From Anaerolineales bacterium (GTDB lineage Bacteria > Chloroflexota > Anaerolineae > Anaerolineales > Villigracilaceae), in assembly GCA_014379595.1 (NCBI GenBank), contig JACMLM010000039.1, forward strand, positions 1 through 64,000: a stretch of 64,000 bases of DNA, given 5' to 3'. The position numbers and the translations under genes are program-made. This document shows positions 7,345 to 17,074 of this stretch, one piece after another; within the stretch, counting starts at the first letter, position 1, and each line of letters begins with the position of its first letter. Below the pieces are notes generated by a model. The model was given only the letters and a program-made list of their open reading frames with translations, was not told where the DNA came from and searched no databases.

Positions 7345-9213
7345 TCACTGACTATTTTTCTGCGCCAACGCCGCTTCGATGATCTGCTGAACACGCGGAG
7401 CAATGCTCGATGGATCAGGATGTATTCCTTCTACAAGCATGGCACTGTCAAAAATCTGCTCGATAATAATATTTTGCAAGTCAGAACCTGATTCCAACTT
7501 GAGCAAGTTTTTCAAAATAGCATGTGATGGATTCAATTCCAATACTTTCTTTGGAATTTCATATTCCTTGCCAAGATATTTATAAACGCGCTGTAACTCA
7601 GGGTTTGCATTCGCGTCCGCATTTGCCAAACGCGCAACAGATTGATACAAGCGTGTACTAGCACGAACGTCAGTTACACGTTCGCCTAGTACTTGTTTAA
7701 AGCGCTCAACTAGTGAATTGAAATCAGTGTCTGCAATCTTCTCTTCCTCTGGCTGATCCTTCAGTTTTTGAGTCGTATCCACTTCGGCTTGCGCCACATT
7801 CTTTAAGTCAAAGTCTTTATATTTATGTAGACCCATCAACATGAACGAGTCCATTGGGTCAGTCAGTAGCAACACTTCCGTGCCTTGCGAATGGAAGTAA
7901 TCCAAATGAGGGCTGCGTAATATTGATTTCGAGTCTTCACCTACAATGTAATAAATTTCTTTTTGCCCATCTTTCATGCGCGAAACATAATCTTCCAATG
8001 AAGACCAGATTTCAGGATTCAAATTCGTCTTGAATCGCAGCAATGGATTAATCGTCTCAGCATCTGCAGGATTGGATGCTATTCCTTGTTTAAGGTAAAC
8101 ACCAAACTCCTGCCAGAAAGTCTGGTACTTCTCCGCATCATTTTTTGCAAGCGTTCCCAACTCACGCATCACCTGGTTTGTTAGAACCTTTTTCAGCTTC
8201 GGCATCAGTCCACTAGACTGAACAGTTTCACGGGAGACGTTGAGCGGCAGATCTTCCGAGTCCACTACGCCTTGTACGAAGCGCAAATAGTCAGGCAGAA
8301 GATCCTTGTTATATTCATCGATCAAAATATTACGTGTGTATAACTTTAACCCATCATCTTTTCGCAGCGAAAAAACTCCGCGTTCCACTTTGCTCGGAAT
8401 ATACAACAACGCATATAACTGCACAGGCGCATCAGTAGACATATGAATGTGTACAAGCGAGTCTTCAAAATCCAAAGTGGTCTGACGATAAAATTCCTTA
8501 TACTGCTCATCGGTCACTTCCTGTTTTGAAGTGCGCCAGAGTGATGTCTGCTTATTGACAGCTTCTTTGGCTTCACCGATATAAATAGGAAAACCAATGT
8601 AATCTGAATGTTTGTGGATGATATTCTTAAGGCGATATTCCTCGGCGAATTCAGCAGCATCCTCTTTGAGTTTGATCTCAACTTTCGTTCCTCTCTCGCT
8701 CATATCTGCCTTGCCGATCTGATAATTATCCTCACCTGTGGCATACCAGGTCACCGCTTCGGCATCTGGCTTATAAGATCGTGAAGTGACCCTTACCCAT
8801 TCCGCAGCCATAAACACGGAATAAAATCCCACGCCGAATTGACCAATGATCTGGCTAAAATCTGCCTGATTCTCCTTAGCAATATCCAAAAACTTGCGCG
8901 CCCCAGATTGGGCTATGGTTCCGAGATTTTCGATGACTTCATCCTTCGTCATGCCAATACCCGTATCCTGAATGGTCAGCATACGCGCATCTTTATCCGC
9001 TGTGATACGGATACTTAGTTCCGCATCTGGATCAAGCACATTGTGATTGGTCACCATCTCAAAGCGCAGGCGGTTCAGCGCGTCTGATGCGTTGGAAAGC
9101 AGTTCACGTAAAAATACTTCCCGATCTTTATACAAAGAATGGATAAGAATATTAAGCAGTTGCTTGGTCTCTGCCTTAAATGAATACTGTTGGGTTTCGT
9201 TTGTTTCTGCCAT
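7345..9213 (-). CDS. htpG: Chaperone HtpG (bacterial Hsp90)
   Basis: 622 residues, full length for HtpG. The N-terminal GHKL ATPase domain shows E-L-L-S-N-A-S-D-A (catalytic Glu and Mg-binding Asn), DTGIGM and GQFGVGFYS. The middle domain has LPLNVSRE with the conserved catalytic-loop Arg, and a C-terminal dimerisation domain follows. It is an ATP-driven cytosolic chaperone. AAGAGG precedes the start. It is transcribed alone and divergently from the P450 gene. No CIRCE element is visible upstream. Confidence 0.98.
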   Translation of the reverse strand: MAETNETQQYSFKAETKQLLNILIHSLYKDREVFLRELLSNASDALNRLRFEMVTNHNVLDPDAELSIRITADKDARMLTIQDTGIGMTKDEVIENLGTIAQSGARKFLDIAKENQADFSQIIGQFGVGFYSVFMAAEWVRVTSRSYKPDAEAVTWYATGEDNYQIGKADMSERGTKVEIKLKEDAAEFAEEYRLKNIIHKHSDYIGFPIYIGEAKEAVNKQTSLWRTSKQEVTDEQYKEFYRQTTLDFEDSLVHIHMSTDAPVQLYALLYIPSKVERGVFSLRKDDGLKLYTRNILIDEYNKDLLPDYLRFVQGVVDSEDLPLNVSRETVQSSGLMPKLKKVLTNQVMRELGTLAKNDAEKYQTFWQEFGVYLKQGIASNPADAETINPLLRFKTNLNPEIWSSLEDYVSRMKDGQKEIYYIVGEDSKSILRSPHLDYFHSQGTEVLLLTDPMDSFMLMGLHKYKDFDLKNVAQAEVDTTQKLKDQPEEEKIADTDFNSLVERFKQVLGERVTDVRASTRLYQSVARLANADANANPELQRVYKYLGKEYEIPKKVLELNPSHAILKNLLKLESGSDLQNIIIEQIFDSAMLVEGIHPDPSSIAPRVQQIIEAALAQKNSQ

Positions 9214-9378
9214 ACTTGCCTCTTGAAAACTAAAATGGGTGAATTTACATGTTATGAAATTTTAAATCGTATATATTATTACAACGGTAAGAGTTTTATT
9301 AGAAAAATATCAATCTACGCCAAAAGATTGGATAGGCTATAATCCCTCAAAATTTATTCTAAAGAGAGAACAGCTACA

Positions 9379-10542
9379 ATGACATTTGAAACCGATTCAA
9401 AAACAGCAATTGATCCCTATCAAAACACGCCTCGTGTTGAAAAAGACTCAGAAGGCGTCTGGCATATTCGCGGATACACAGAAGCCAAAGAACTGCTCAA
9501 GGAAGACCTGTTACAAGATGGCTTCAATGCCGAAGATGTTTTCAGGTCTGGCATGGACCCCGTTCTATATCAACACGGTAAGCCCCATCGCGAGCAGCGC
9601 GCCGCAATTGCGAAATATTTCAGCCCGACCACAGTCTCCCAAAAGCATATGCCCATGATGGAGAAAGCCGCTGACGATGTTCTTGCGGAGCTTATCAAGA
9701 ACAAACGCATGGATTTGAAAACACTCTCAAGGAATATGGCTGCAATTGTAACCTCTGCCGTGATCGGACTCACTCCCAATGCTGGAATGGTGCGCCGGGT
9801 AGATGCCATGCTGCATTCACCCATTGAGCTTCCAAAGAATCCATTTTCACGTTTATATATGATGTTATTCGGGAATCTGCGCCGTATCAGTTTTTTTGTG
9901 TTTGATGTGCGTCCTGCAATTGCTGAACGAAAAAGAAATCCGCAGGATGATGTAATTTCATATATGCTGTCAAAGGATAAAGATCAAATTGCGATCCTGG
10001 CAGAGTGTATTGTTTATGGTGCGGCTGGTATGGCCACCACACAGGAATTTATCTGCGCTGTATTAATGCACGCCTTGGAAAAACCGCATATCCATGCAGC
10101 ATTAACATCGGATGATATAAGTGCTCGCTATGAAGCTCTACATGAAGTTTTACGGCTTGAGCCAGTTATTGGCAAGATCAAACGAAAAGTGATCGAGCCT
10201 GTTTCAGTCAACAGCAACGGTGAAACTCATCACATTCCCACAGATGCAAAGATCGAGTTCCACGTTTATGATGTCAACGCGGATGCTCAATCTGTAGAAG
10301 CTGAGCCTGAGCGCTTGCATCCGCATCGTGACCTTGAGAAAGGCACATATCGTTCGCTGATAGGATTTGGTTCTGGTCCGCATCGCTGTGCTGGGGAACA
10401 CCTTGCCATTGCAGAAACCGATGTATTCATCCGCAAGCTATTGGCGCTGAAAGGGTTACGCATCGAAAAACAGCCTGATATTATTTATAACAAAACAGTC
10501 GAAGGCTATGAGATCAACGATCTGATCATCGCTGTGGATTAA
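9379..10542 (+). CDS. Cytochrome P450
   Basis: A 387-residue bacterial class P450 with all landmarks: an I-helix oxygen-binding segment (GAAGMATT), a K-helix ExxR (EVLR) and a heme-binding loop FGSGPHRCAG with the thiolate ligand Cys337. It would need separate electron-transfer partners, none of which are adjacent. Soluble, no signal peptide. It starts 20 nt after a TAAAGAGAG site. The substrate cannot be read from the sequence. It is followed 14 bases later by a tiny membrane protein gene. Confidence 0.95.
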   Translation: MTFETDSKTAIDPYQNTPRVEKDSEGVWHIRGYTEAKELLKEDLLQDGFNAEDVFRSGMDPVLYQHGKPHREQRAAIAKYFSPTTVSQKHMPMMEKAADDVLAELIKNKRMDLKTLSRNMAAIVTSAVIGLTPNAGMVRRVDAMLHSPIELPKNPFSRLYMMLFGNLRRISFFVFDVRPAIAERKRNPQDDVISYMLSKDKDQIAILAECIVYGAAGMATTQEFICAVLMHALEKPHIHAALTSDDISARYEALHEVLRLEPVIGKIKRKVIEPVSVNSNGETHHIPTDAKIEFHVYDVNADAQSVEAEPERLHPHRDLEKGTYRSLIGFGSGPHRCAGEHLAIAETDVFIRKLLALKGLRIEKQPDIIYNKTVEGYEINDLIIAVD

Positions 10543-10556
10543 TTGGAGTAACAATA

Positions 10557-10805
10557 ATGGAAACTCAAAATAAAAACTTGGTTTGCAGTATATTATCAGG
10601 AGTTGGAATAACTATTCTATCTCTGCTCATTGGCATTGTGCTGGATTATGGAATAACACAAATCCTGTCACAATATTTCATCGAAGGCTGTTCAGAGGAT
10701 TGTTATTTTCAATATTTCAATTCCATTTTTATTGTGGTTGCCATTCTAAGCCTTGTTATTGGCGTTCTTGCTGGGCGACGTGCATATAAAGGAAAAAACA
10801 CATAA
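10557..10805 (+). CDS. Small two-helix membrane protein
   Basis: 82 residues with two predicted transmembrane segments (about 12-32 and 55-75) separated by a short loop with two cysteines (EGCSEDCYF) that could form a disulfide outside the cell. GGAG lies 8 nt before ATG, and the gene follows the P450 by 14 bases, so the two are probably co-transcribed. No recognised family. Confidence 0.6.
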   Translation: METQNKNLVCSILSGVGITILSLLIGIVLDYGITQILSQYFIEGCSEDCYFQYFNSIFIVVAILSLVIGVLAGRRAYKGKNT

Positions 10806-10837
10806 CGATTTAAGTTTATATTCGTTATACTCATCCC

Positions 10838-13543
10838 ATGGAACTTTCTGAAACTATTCATTTACTTGGCGACATTTTGGGGAATGTCATTGGTGAACTT
10901 GAGTCACCTGAATTATTTGCAATTGAGGAACGCATTCGCGCGGCGGCGAAAGATCGGAGAGCCGGAGATGTTGAAGCGGCGAAGCAGCTTGAAGCGGAGA
11001 TCGAAGCGCTGGATATTGATGCCGCACGCGCTGTCTCAGCGGCATTCACATCATATTTTGATTTGGTCAATCTTGCAGAAGAAAATCAACGCGTACAGCA
11101 ATTGCGTGAACGCGAAAAAGATCTTTTCCCAAAACCGCTGGATGAATCCGTTGGAGATGCAATTGCTTCGCTAAAACAAGCAGGTGTCACAACACAACAA
11201 ATGCAAACTTTGCTCAACGGACTTTCAATTGAGCTTGTGCTCACCGCGCATCCAACTGAGTCACGCCGCAGAACGATGATCAGTAAGTTACAACTGCTTG
11301 CTCACATGCTGGACGATCTTTCCAGTGAAAAACTTTCACCGCGTAAAGAGAAAAAAATTCATGAAGGGCTACGTGCTGAAATTGTAGGGCTATGGCTTAC
11401 AGATCGTCATCGTACAACACGCCCAGCCGCCACAGATGAAGTGCGTACAGGGTTGTATTACGTTGAATCTGTTTTCTGGGATGCACTGCCCGAGCTGTAT
11501 TATGATCTTGATCAGGCACTCGCTGAACATTATCCTAATGTTATTTCACCTTTGAATTGGCTTCAACTCGCATCATGGATGGGCGGCGACCGTGATGGCA
11601 ACCCAAATGTAACTCACAAAACAACAGCAGAAACTCTGCGTCTCCATCGTGGTCTTGCAGTGCAAGGTCATCGTTCGAGGTTAAAAGGGCTTGCACGTCG
11701 CTTGAGTATGAGTGACCGCCGTTTGCCTCCCCCACCTGAACTCAGCGCATGGATCGAAACACGCCGTCCACTGCCGCCGCATGTTGCATTCATCGAAGAA
11801 CGTTACAACACTGAACCTTATCGTCTTGTACTATCACTGCTCGCTGAAGATCTAAAAGAAGCATCGAACGATGAAATGACCAAACGTCTGCTTGAACGTA
11901 GTCCACATCAAGCACGAATTAATTTAGAACATTTACTAACGCCGATCAACATCATTGCAGCGAGCCTGCCCAAATCGCTCGCACAGGATGAAATGCAAAA
12001 GGTCCTGCGCCAGTTGCATATCTTTGGTCTGCAGGCCATGCGTCTCGATATTCGCGAAGAATCGGGCCGCTACAATTCAGCAGTGGATGAAACACTGCGC
12101 GCCCTAAATATCACTTCTAATTATATGGATATGGCGGATGAAGAAAAACTTCCGCTTCTGACTCAGCTGCTATCTGCTCCCCTGCCCAAGCTTTCATCTC
12201 AGCCCGGAGTGACTCCAGCCACAGCTGAAACATGGAGCTTGTTCCAACTTATCACGCGTGTCCGCGAGGTATATGGACCTGAGTTATTAGGACCAGTTGT
12301 TATCTCGATGTGCAGATCTGCATCCGATGTATTGAGTGTGTTACTGCTTGCACGTTGGGCAGGCTGTGACCATGCTTTGCAAGTCGTTCCACTCTTTGAA
12401 ACCATAGAAGATCTACAGGCCGCTCCGTCCATCTTGAAAAGTCTATTTACTATGCCACTTTATCGTGAGCATCTTAATACTTGCGAAAATGCTCAAATGA
12501 TCATGATCGGATATTCAGACAGCAACAAAGACGGCGGATACGTGATGGCGAATTGGGCGTTGTATCAAGGGCAGGAAAGCATTACACAGGTTGCTAAAAA
12601 ACATAACATAACATTGACCATCTTTCACGGTCGCGGCGGAACGATTGCACGCGGCGGCGGCCCTGCTAACCGAGCCATTCGTGCGCAACCTGTCGGCTCG
12701 ATCAATGGGCGTTTTCGCCTCACAGAACAAGGCGAGACGATTGCATCTCGTTATTCCAACCCCGAGCTAGCACATCGACATCTCGAACAAATTGTCCATG
12801 CCGTATTGTTGGCATCCTCTCCTACAAAAGATCAAGTTGAAATCCCTGCTGCATGGCGTACAAGTATGGATTCAATGTCGGCTACGGCACAGCACGTGTA
12901 TCGTCAGCTTGTTTACGAAACACCAGGCTTTATTGATTTCTGGCAGGCTGCAACTCCGCTGGATGAAATCAAACGTTTACATTTTGGTTCACGCCCCGCT
13001 GCACGAACGCAAAGCAGTGAAGTGACAAAAATTCGTGCCATTCCCTGGGTCTTCTCATGGATGCAAAGTCGTTTCAATTTACCTAGTTGGTTTGGTCTTG
13101 GTGCTTCGCTTGCATCTACAAAAGATACTGCACTTCTGCGTGAGATGTATAGCGGATGGTCATTCTTCAAATCCATGCTTGATAATACGGAAATGTCCCT
13201 TATCAAAGCCGATATGGATATCGCTTCGCTTTATGTTGACCTTGTCCCCGATAAAAAGTTAGCCGCAGAAATCTTTGGCATCATCCGAACCGAATACAAC
13301 CAGACGCGCGACATTGTTTTATCCATTAGCGGTCATACAGATCTACTAGATGCCGAACCAATTACACAAACCGCCGTGCAGCTGCGCAATCCTTATGTTG
13401 ACCCATTAAATTACATACAAGTGGAAATGCTGCGCCGCATCCGCTCTTTATCTGATGCTGAAAGCGCTGAAGCACAGTCATTACGCGAGGTCATTGGCCT
13501 GACGATCAACGGCATTGCTGCAGGTCTGCGAAACACTGGATGA
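10838..13543 (+). CDS. ppc: Phosphoenolpyruvate carboxylase
   Basis: A 901-residue protein of normal family length. It has the catalytic VLTAHPTES block, MGGDRDGNP, FHGRGGTIARGGGP (the glycine-rich catalytic loop) and the invariant C-terminal RNTG. It carboxylates PEP to oxaloacetate and so feeds the TCA cycle. A TATACT box ends 6 nt before the ATG and no Shine-Dalgarno is visible, suggesting a leaderless transcript. The stop overlaps the start of the next gene (ATGA-type overlap). Confidence 0.98.
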   Translation: MELSETIHLLGDILGNVIGELESPELFAIEERIRAAAKDRRAGDVEAAKQLEAEIEALDIDAARAVSAAFTSYFDLVNLAEENQRVQQLREREKDLFPKPLDESVGDAIASLKQAGVTTQQMQTLLNGLSIELVLTAHPTESRRRTMISKLQLLAHMLDDLSSEKLSPRKEKKIHEGLRAEIVGLWLTDRHRTTRPAATDEVRTGLYYVESVFWDALPELYYDLDQALAEHYPNVISPLNWLQLASWMGGDRDGNPNVTHKTTAETLRLHRGLAVQGHRSRLKGLARRLSMSDRRLPPPPELSAWIETRRPLPPHVAFIEERYNTEPYRLVLSLLAEDLKEASNDEMTKRLLERSPHQARINLEHLLTPINIIAASLPKSLAQDEMQKVLRQLHIFGLQAMRLDIREESGRYNSAVDETLRALNITSNYMDMADEEKLPLLTQLLSAPLPKLSSQPGVTPATAETWSLFQLITRVREVYGPELLGPVVISMCRSASDVLSVLLLARWAGCDHALQVVPLFETIEDLQAAPSILKSLFTMPLYREHLNTCENAQMIMIGYSDSNKDGGYVMANWALYQGQESITQVAKKHNITLTIFHGRGGTIARGGGPANRAIRAQPVGSINGRFRLTEQGETIASRYSNPELAHRHLEQIVHAVLLASSPTKDQVEIPAAWRTSMDSMSATAQHVYRQLVYETPGFIDFWQAATPLDEIKRLHFGSRPAARTQSSEVTKIRAIPWVFSWMQSRFNLPSWFGLGASLASTKDTALLREMYSGWSFFKSMLDNTEMSLIKADMDIASLYVDLVPDKKLAAEIFGIIRTEYNQTRDIVLSISGHTDLLDAEPITQTAVQLRNPYVDPLNYIQVEMLRRIRSLSDAESAEAQSLREVIGLTINGIAAGLRNTG

Positions 13544-14547
13544 CAATGAATAAACGCATCCTTGTTTTTATTAGTCTATTGATTTTTATACTGGCTTGTA
13601 ATGTACCATCATCCACTCCTAACAACTCAAATCCAAATCTGCTTGCCACACTACAGGCAAGCACACCATTATCAGCAGCTTCTGGTGAGGCCCCTATTTC
13701 ACCTGTAACTCCATCCTCAACTGAGCCAACAGGCAAGATCGCATTGACCTGTCAGCTATACAAGGATACATCAAGGGAACAGATTTGTATTGTCAATGCA
13801 GATGGTTCAGGGTATCGCCGCTTAACCCTTAACGATAATGTCCGTCATTATTATCCGTCTGTTGCCCCGGACGGGAACAGCGTAGTCTACTCCGCTTACA
13901 ACGAACAAAACAAACACTTTGAAATCTATGAACTGAATCTATCTACGAGCGAAAACAGGCAATTGACATTTTCAATCGGCGATCTCAATGCGCCTGAAAT
14001 ATCACCGGATGGCTTAACCATCGTTTTAGCGCGTTTTTTCAGTAGCCCTGATAGACCTACGACCTGGTTGATCAACCGAGATGGCAGCAATCCACGCGAA
14101 GTTTCCAAAGATAGCGCAATCGACCCAACCTGGTCGCCGGATGGAAAGCAGATCATGTTCGCTTCTGCGATGAATGGCTTAACTCAGCTTTTTATCATCA
14201 ATGTGGATGGCACGGGTTTACGTCAGGTTAGTAATTTGCCTGCCCTGCGCGGACGAAGCGACTGGTCACCTCAGGGGTTGATCGTCACCTATTCTGGCAA
14301 ATCATGGGAACGTGAACTTTTTGTCATGAACATAGATGGTTCCAATCAACATCAGATCACACCATCTGGCGGAAATTCACAAGGCCCGTCATTTTCCCCA
14401 GATGGCCAATGGGTGGCGTTTACTTCATATTTTGATAGATATGAAGTTCATGGCTGTGAGATCTACATCATGCGCGTGGATGGAACCGACTTACGCCGCT
14501 TAACAAATAATGAGTATTGCGATTATCAACCGAGATGGGGGCCGTAA
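13540..14547 (+). CDS. TolB-like beta-propeller lipoprotein
   Basis: 335 residues with a lipoprotein signal ending LIFILAC, a Ser/Thr/Pro linker, then TolB/PD40-type propeller repeats (INADGSGYRRLT, PSVAPDGNSVVYSAY, INVDGTGLRQVS, FSPDGQWVAFTS). It is probably anchored on the outer face of the membrane, and function beyond scaffold or sensor cannot be stated. Starts at 13540 or 13546 are both possible; both overlap or abut the ppc stop, implying translational coupling. A terminator follows at 14561-14589. Confidence 0.88.
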   Translation: MTMNKRILVFISLLIFILACNVPSSTPNNSNPNLLATLQASTPLSAASGEAPISPVTPSSTEPTGKIALTCQLYKDTSREQICIVNADGSGYRRLTLNDNVRHYYPSVAPDGNSVVYSAYNEQNKHFEIYELNLSTSENRQLTFSIGDLNAPEISPDGLTIVLARFFSSPDRPTTWLINRDGSNPREVSKDSAIDPTWSPDGKQIMFASAMNGLTQLFIINVDGTGLRQVSNLPALRGRSDWSPQGLIVTYSGKSWERELFVMNIDGSNQHQITPSGGNSQGPSFSPDGQWVAFTSYFDRYEVHGCEIYIMRVDGTDLRRLTNNEYCDYQPRWGP

Positions 14548-14560
14548 AATTATTAAATCA

Positions 14561-14592
14561 AATAGGAGCCGCATTGGCTCCTATTTTTATTT
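14561..14592. terminator. Terminator between converging genes
   Basis: The stem AATAGGAGCC / GGCTCCTATT (10 bp) with loop GCATT is followed by TTTATTTT. It serves the plus-strand propeller gene and may also act on the minus-strand operon ending at 14613. Confidence 0.85.
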
Positions 14593-14612
14593 TAAAGATA
14601 TCTTTTGAGAGC

Positions 14613-15008
14613 TTACTGGCTTTCGCCTTCACAAGTAGTAAATGTATCTGTACCAGGGCCGCCAAGACAGATATCATTGCCATCACCGCCTGTCAGAAGA
14701 TCATCCCCGCCGCCGCCCACAATACAATCATCTCCGCCTAGACCATCAATTACATCAATACTGGAACTACCGAGGATAAGGTCATTACCTGCTGTGCCGG
14801 TTAATGTCCCTGAGCCGGTGATAAGGTTTGTGAGAAACAAACCTGCACAAGAAGATGGTTTCAGGTCATTCAAGTTAAGTGGAAGCGTATCCAGTGAGAC
14901 GCGTGTATCTGGAACAGTATTGGTCGTGGCAATTGCGGTTACGGAACTAAATAAAATAAGGGCTATCATGCCAAAGGTCAGGAGTTGAAACGGGGCAGGG
15001 AATTTCAC
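14613..15008 (-). CDS. Small secreted RTX-type (hemolysin-type calcium-binding repeat) protein
   Basis: 131 residues: a hydrophobic signal segment at about 9-25, a short spacer with N-T-V-P at 30-33, then glycine/aspartate nonapeptide-like repeats (GTAGNDLILG, GLGGDDCIVG, GGGDDLLTG, GDGNDICLG), which in RTX proteins form a Ca-binding beta-roll. It is far shorter than RTX toxins and has no C-terminal secretion signal, so export is probably Sec-dependent. Its start overlaps the stop of the signal-peptidase gene by 4 bases. The N-T-V-P motif is shared with the first gene of the same operon. Confidence 0.85.
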   Translation of the reverse strand: MKFPAPFQLLTFGMIALILFSSVTAIATTNTVPDTRVSLDTLPLNLNDLKPSSCAGLFLTNLITGSGTLTGTAGNDLILGSSSIDVIDGLGGDDCIVGGGGDDLLTGGDGNDICLGGPGTDTFTTCEGESQ

Positions 15009-16972
15009 AGTTTTATCTTCCTTAATATCTTCGTTTCTTCAAACTCCGGCATGACAAATCCAATTGCGCCCGTGTCAATCACATATTCCACAGATTCTTT
15101 GCTAACTGGTTTTTCATTCACTTCCAGATTTTTATAACTATTGATCAACTGGGCTAGCGCCTCACGCCGAATCATTTCAGCTTCGATAAGCTTGTCTTTA
15201 TCATTCTCTGAAGTTTCATCCTGAAGCGGCTCGAATTTGCTAGTTATATTTTCATCATTTTTAACGTGTGGTTCTATTATTCTATTCAATACAGGCTGCG
15301 TGTTGGCAATACCGTCTTCGTTATTTTCAATAAAATATTCAGGCAGTTTGGTATCTAGTGATACATCAGTGACAAACTGTTCTTCTTCAGGCTGCACTAG
15401 ATGTTCTGTGATTTCATCGTAAGGTGGAGCAACTTCAGCAACTCTATCTTCACTTGTACCCACTACATAACGATAGTTCATCTCATTGCTCTGAACCAGA
15501 TAGGTATGCAAAGAATTGAGCTGCTTGTGCAGAATCATGGTCCCATGCCGTTCAGCGAGCCGGGCCAGATCATCGATCTTGGTAACATCAATTACAGATG
15601 AAGCAGGCTTTAGGCTTTGTTCCTGAATATCGACCAGAATTGCGCCATACTTTAAGCGGATCAGCGCTTCCTCGCTCTGCCACGCTGTTCTATAAACATA
15701 TGTACCAGCAATGACCAACCCGATTAATGAAAAGCCAAGCCCTAACAGAGAAATCAAACGTATACTTTTTACAGTAGGGTTTAAACCCACTATTTGAATT
15801 GTATTCGCCTGCAGATCAGAACTGCCAGCAAGCCCCTGCTTAACCATACGTAATGGATCAGTTTTTGCATCCTTAATATCAAGATAAAAATGGACCTTAT
15901 CAAATGCAAACACAAGGCTGGGGTCAAAAGTATCGCTTACTTGATTCCCTGCAATATTTCCGGTCAATTCCACATGTGAAACAATTTCCAACGTATAAGT
16001 ATTTGGATGTAATCCGGTTTCCTGCTCCACTAAATTAGCTAGCGATTCCACCTGGCACAGATCAAGAGTAGCCAAGGTGGAATAAGTATTGCCAATAAAT
16101 GTAGTTTGCGGATTTAAAGGAATGGTGCGCTGCCACCCGCTTTGGCTATCCAACACGCGCGCATATAATTGATTAGTACCTGATGCTTCCTGCAATTGGT
16201 CAGCTAGTAAATTATAAGTAAAGCCGATGTTAAGAAAGCAGGTCAGCTTTGGAAAGACCGGTTCACCGGAGCGAACCAATTCTGTATCATAAACTCCGGG
16301 TGTACCCGTTGCCGAATAGAAAAACTGACCTTCCTGCTGGTATGGAATATTTCCTATCGTGCTTGTCAGTGGGCGGGTAAATGAAAAAATGCTCAAGCCT
16401 AAAAATATCAAAGTTAGAAAGCCTGTAATATACAAGGCGCCTTGTTTAATTCCTATTCCCCCGGATTTTTGTGACGGCTTATTCTTTTCTTTTCCGCGTT
16501 GAGGTTGTTTTTTAATCATAGTTAACATAAAAACACCTCCAAGTAAACCCATCGCAACTGCCCAATTGAATGGCAAGCGCACCCACTCAATTGCATTGCC
16601 AAGTTTTGGGATATGCACCCATAATTTTCCAACAATTTCGCTTTGATCCGGATGATACGAGTCCAGCCACGAATTGTTATCACCTTTGAGAACATAACGA
16701 TTCAATTCTGTCCCAATAATGCGGTGAAAAACATACCGGCCTAATTCTGCATTCTGATAAGTAACCGCATCGCCTATCTGATAACTGGTTTGTGTCCGAA
16801 TAAGCAGCAGATCACCCAAATGAAAGCCCGGCTCCATGCTATTACCGTCCACCATTACGTAGGTGACCGAGCCGCCCAACTGGGTTGGGGCAAAGATCAT
16901 CCAGCCAATTACTGAAAGAAGCAAGGACAGTAGTGTGGCAGTAATTGAAACGAGGCGGTTGGAATTTTTCAT
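15005..16972 (-). CDS. SipW/archaeal-type signal peptidase I fused to a DUF5305 domain
   Basis: 655 residues. An N-terminal membrane helix (about 7-28) precedes the S26 catalytic site: S45 in GNSMEPG and H83 in YVFHRIIG. This is the Ser-His (ER/archaeal/SipW) type and not the bacterial Ser-Lys type. The KGDNNSWLD block follows. Further membrane helices at about 128-150 and 175-195 lead to an extracellular beta-rich DUF5305-like region (about 200-390), another helix (about 405-425) and a long acidic cytoplasmic tail. SipW-type peptidases process matrix or fibre proteins; the two small secreted proteins encoded on either side are the obvious candidate substrates. Confidence 0.88.
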   Translation of the reverse strand: MKNSNRLVSITATLLSLLLSVIGWMIFAPTQLGGSVTYVMVDGNSMEPGFHLGDLLLIRTQTSYQIGDAVTYQNAELGRYVFHRIIGTELNRYVLKGDNNSWLDSYHPDQSEIVGKLWVHIPKLGNAIEWVRLPFNWAVAMGLLGGVFMLTMIKKQPQRGKEKNKPSQKSGGIGIKQGALYITGFLTLIFLGLSIFSFTRPLTSTIGNIPYQQEGQFFYSATGTPGVYDTELVRSGEPVFPKLTCFLNIGFTYNLLADQLQEASGTNQLYARVLDSQSGWQRTIPLNPQTTFIGNTYSTLATLDLCQVESLANLVEQETGLHPNTYTLEIVSHVELTGNIAGNQVSDTFDPSLVFAFDKVHFYLDIKDAKTDPLRMVKQGLAGSSDLQANTIQIVGLNPTVKSIRLISLLGLGFSLIGLVIAGTYVYRTAWQSEEALIRLKYGAILVDIQEQSLKPASSVIDVTKIDDLARLAERHGTMILHKQLNSLHTYLVQSNEMNYRYVVGTSEDRVAEVAPPYDEITEHLVQPEEEQFVTDVSLDTKLPEYFIENNEDGIANTQPVLNRIIEPHVKNDENITSKFEPLQDETSENDKDKLIEAEMIRREALAQLINSYKNLEVNEKPVSKESVEYVIDTGAIGFVMPEFEETKILRKIKL

Positions 16973-17074
16973 CAGGTATATATAAAGAAGCAGGTCTGCT
17001 CTCGGCTTATCTCATCACTTTCAATTGAGAGAAACTACCTTAAGCAGACCTGACTTTTGCATAAAATTTATGGA

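Noticed and set aside
14605-14988. Pro/Ser-rich ORF on the plus strand opposite the RTX-type gene
   Set aside because: Antisense shadow of Gly/Asp repeats; the minus-strand frame has a signal peptide, RTX motifs and operon overlap.
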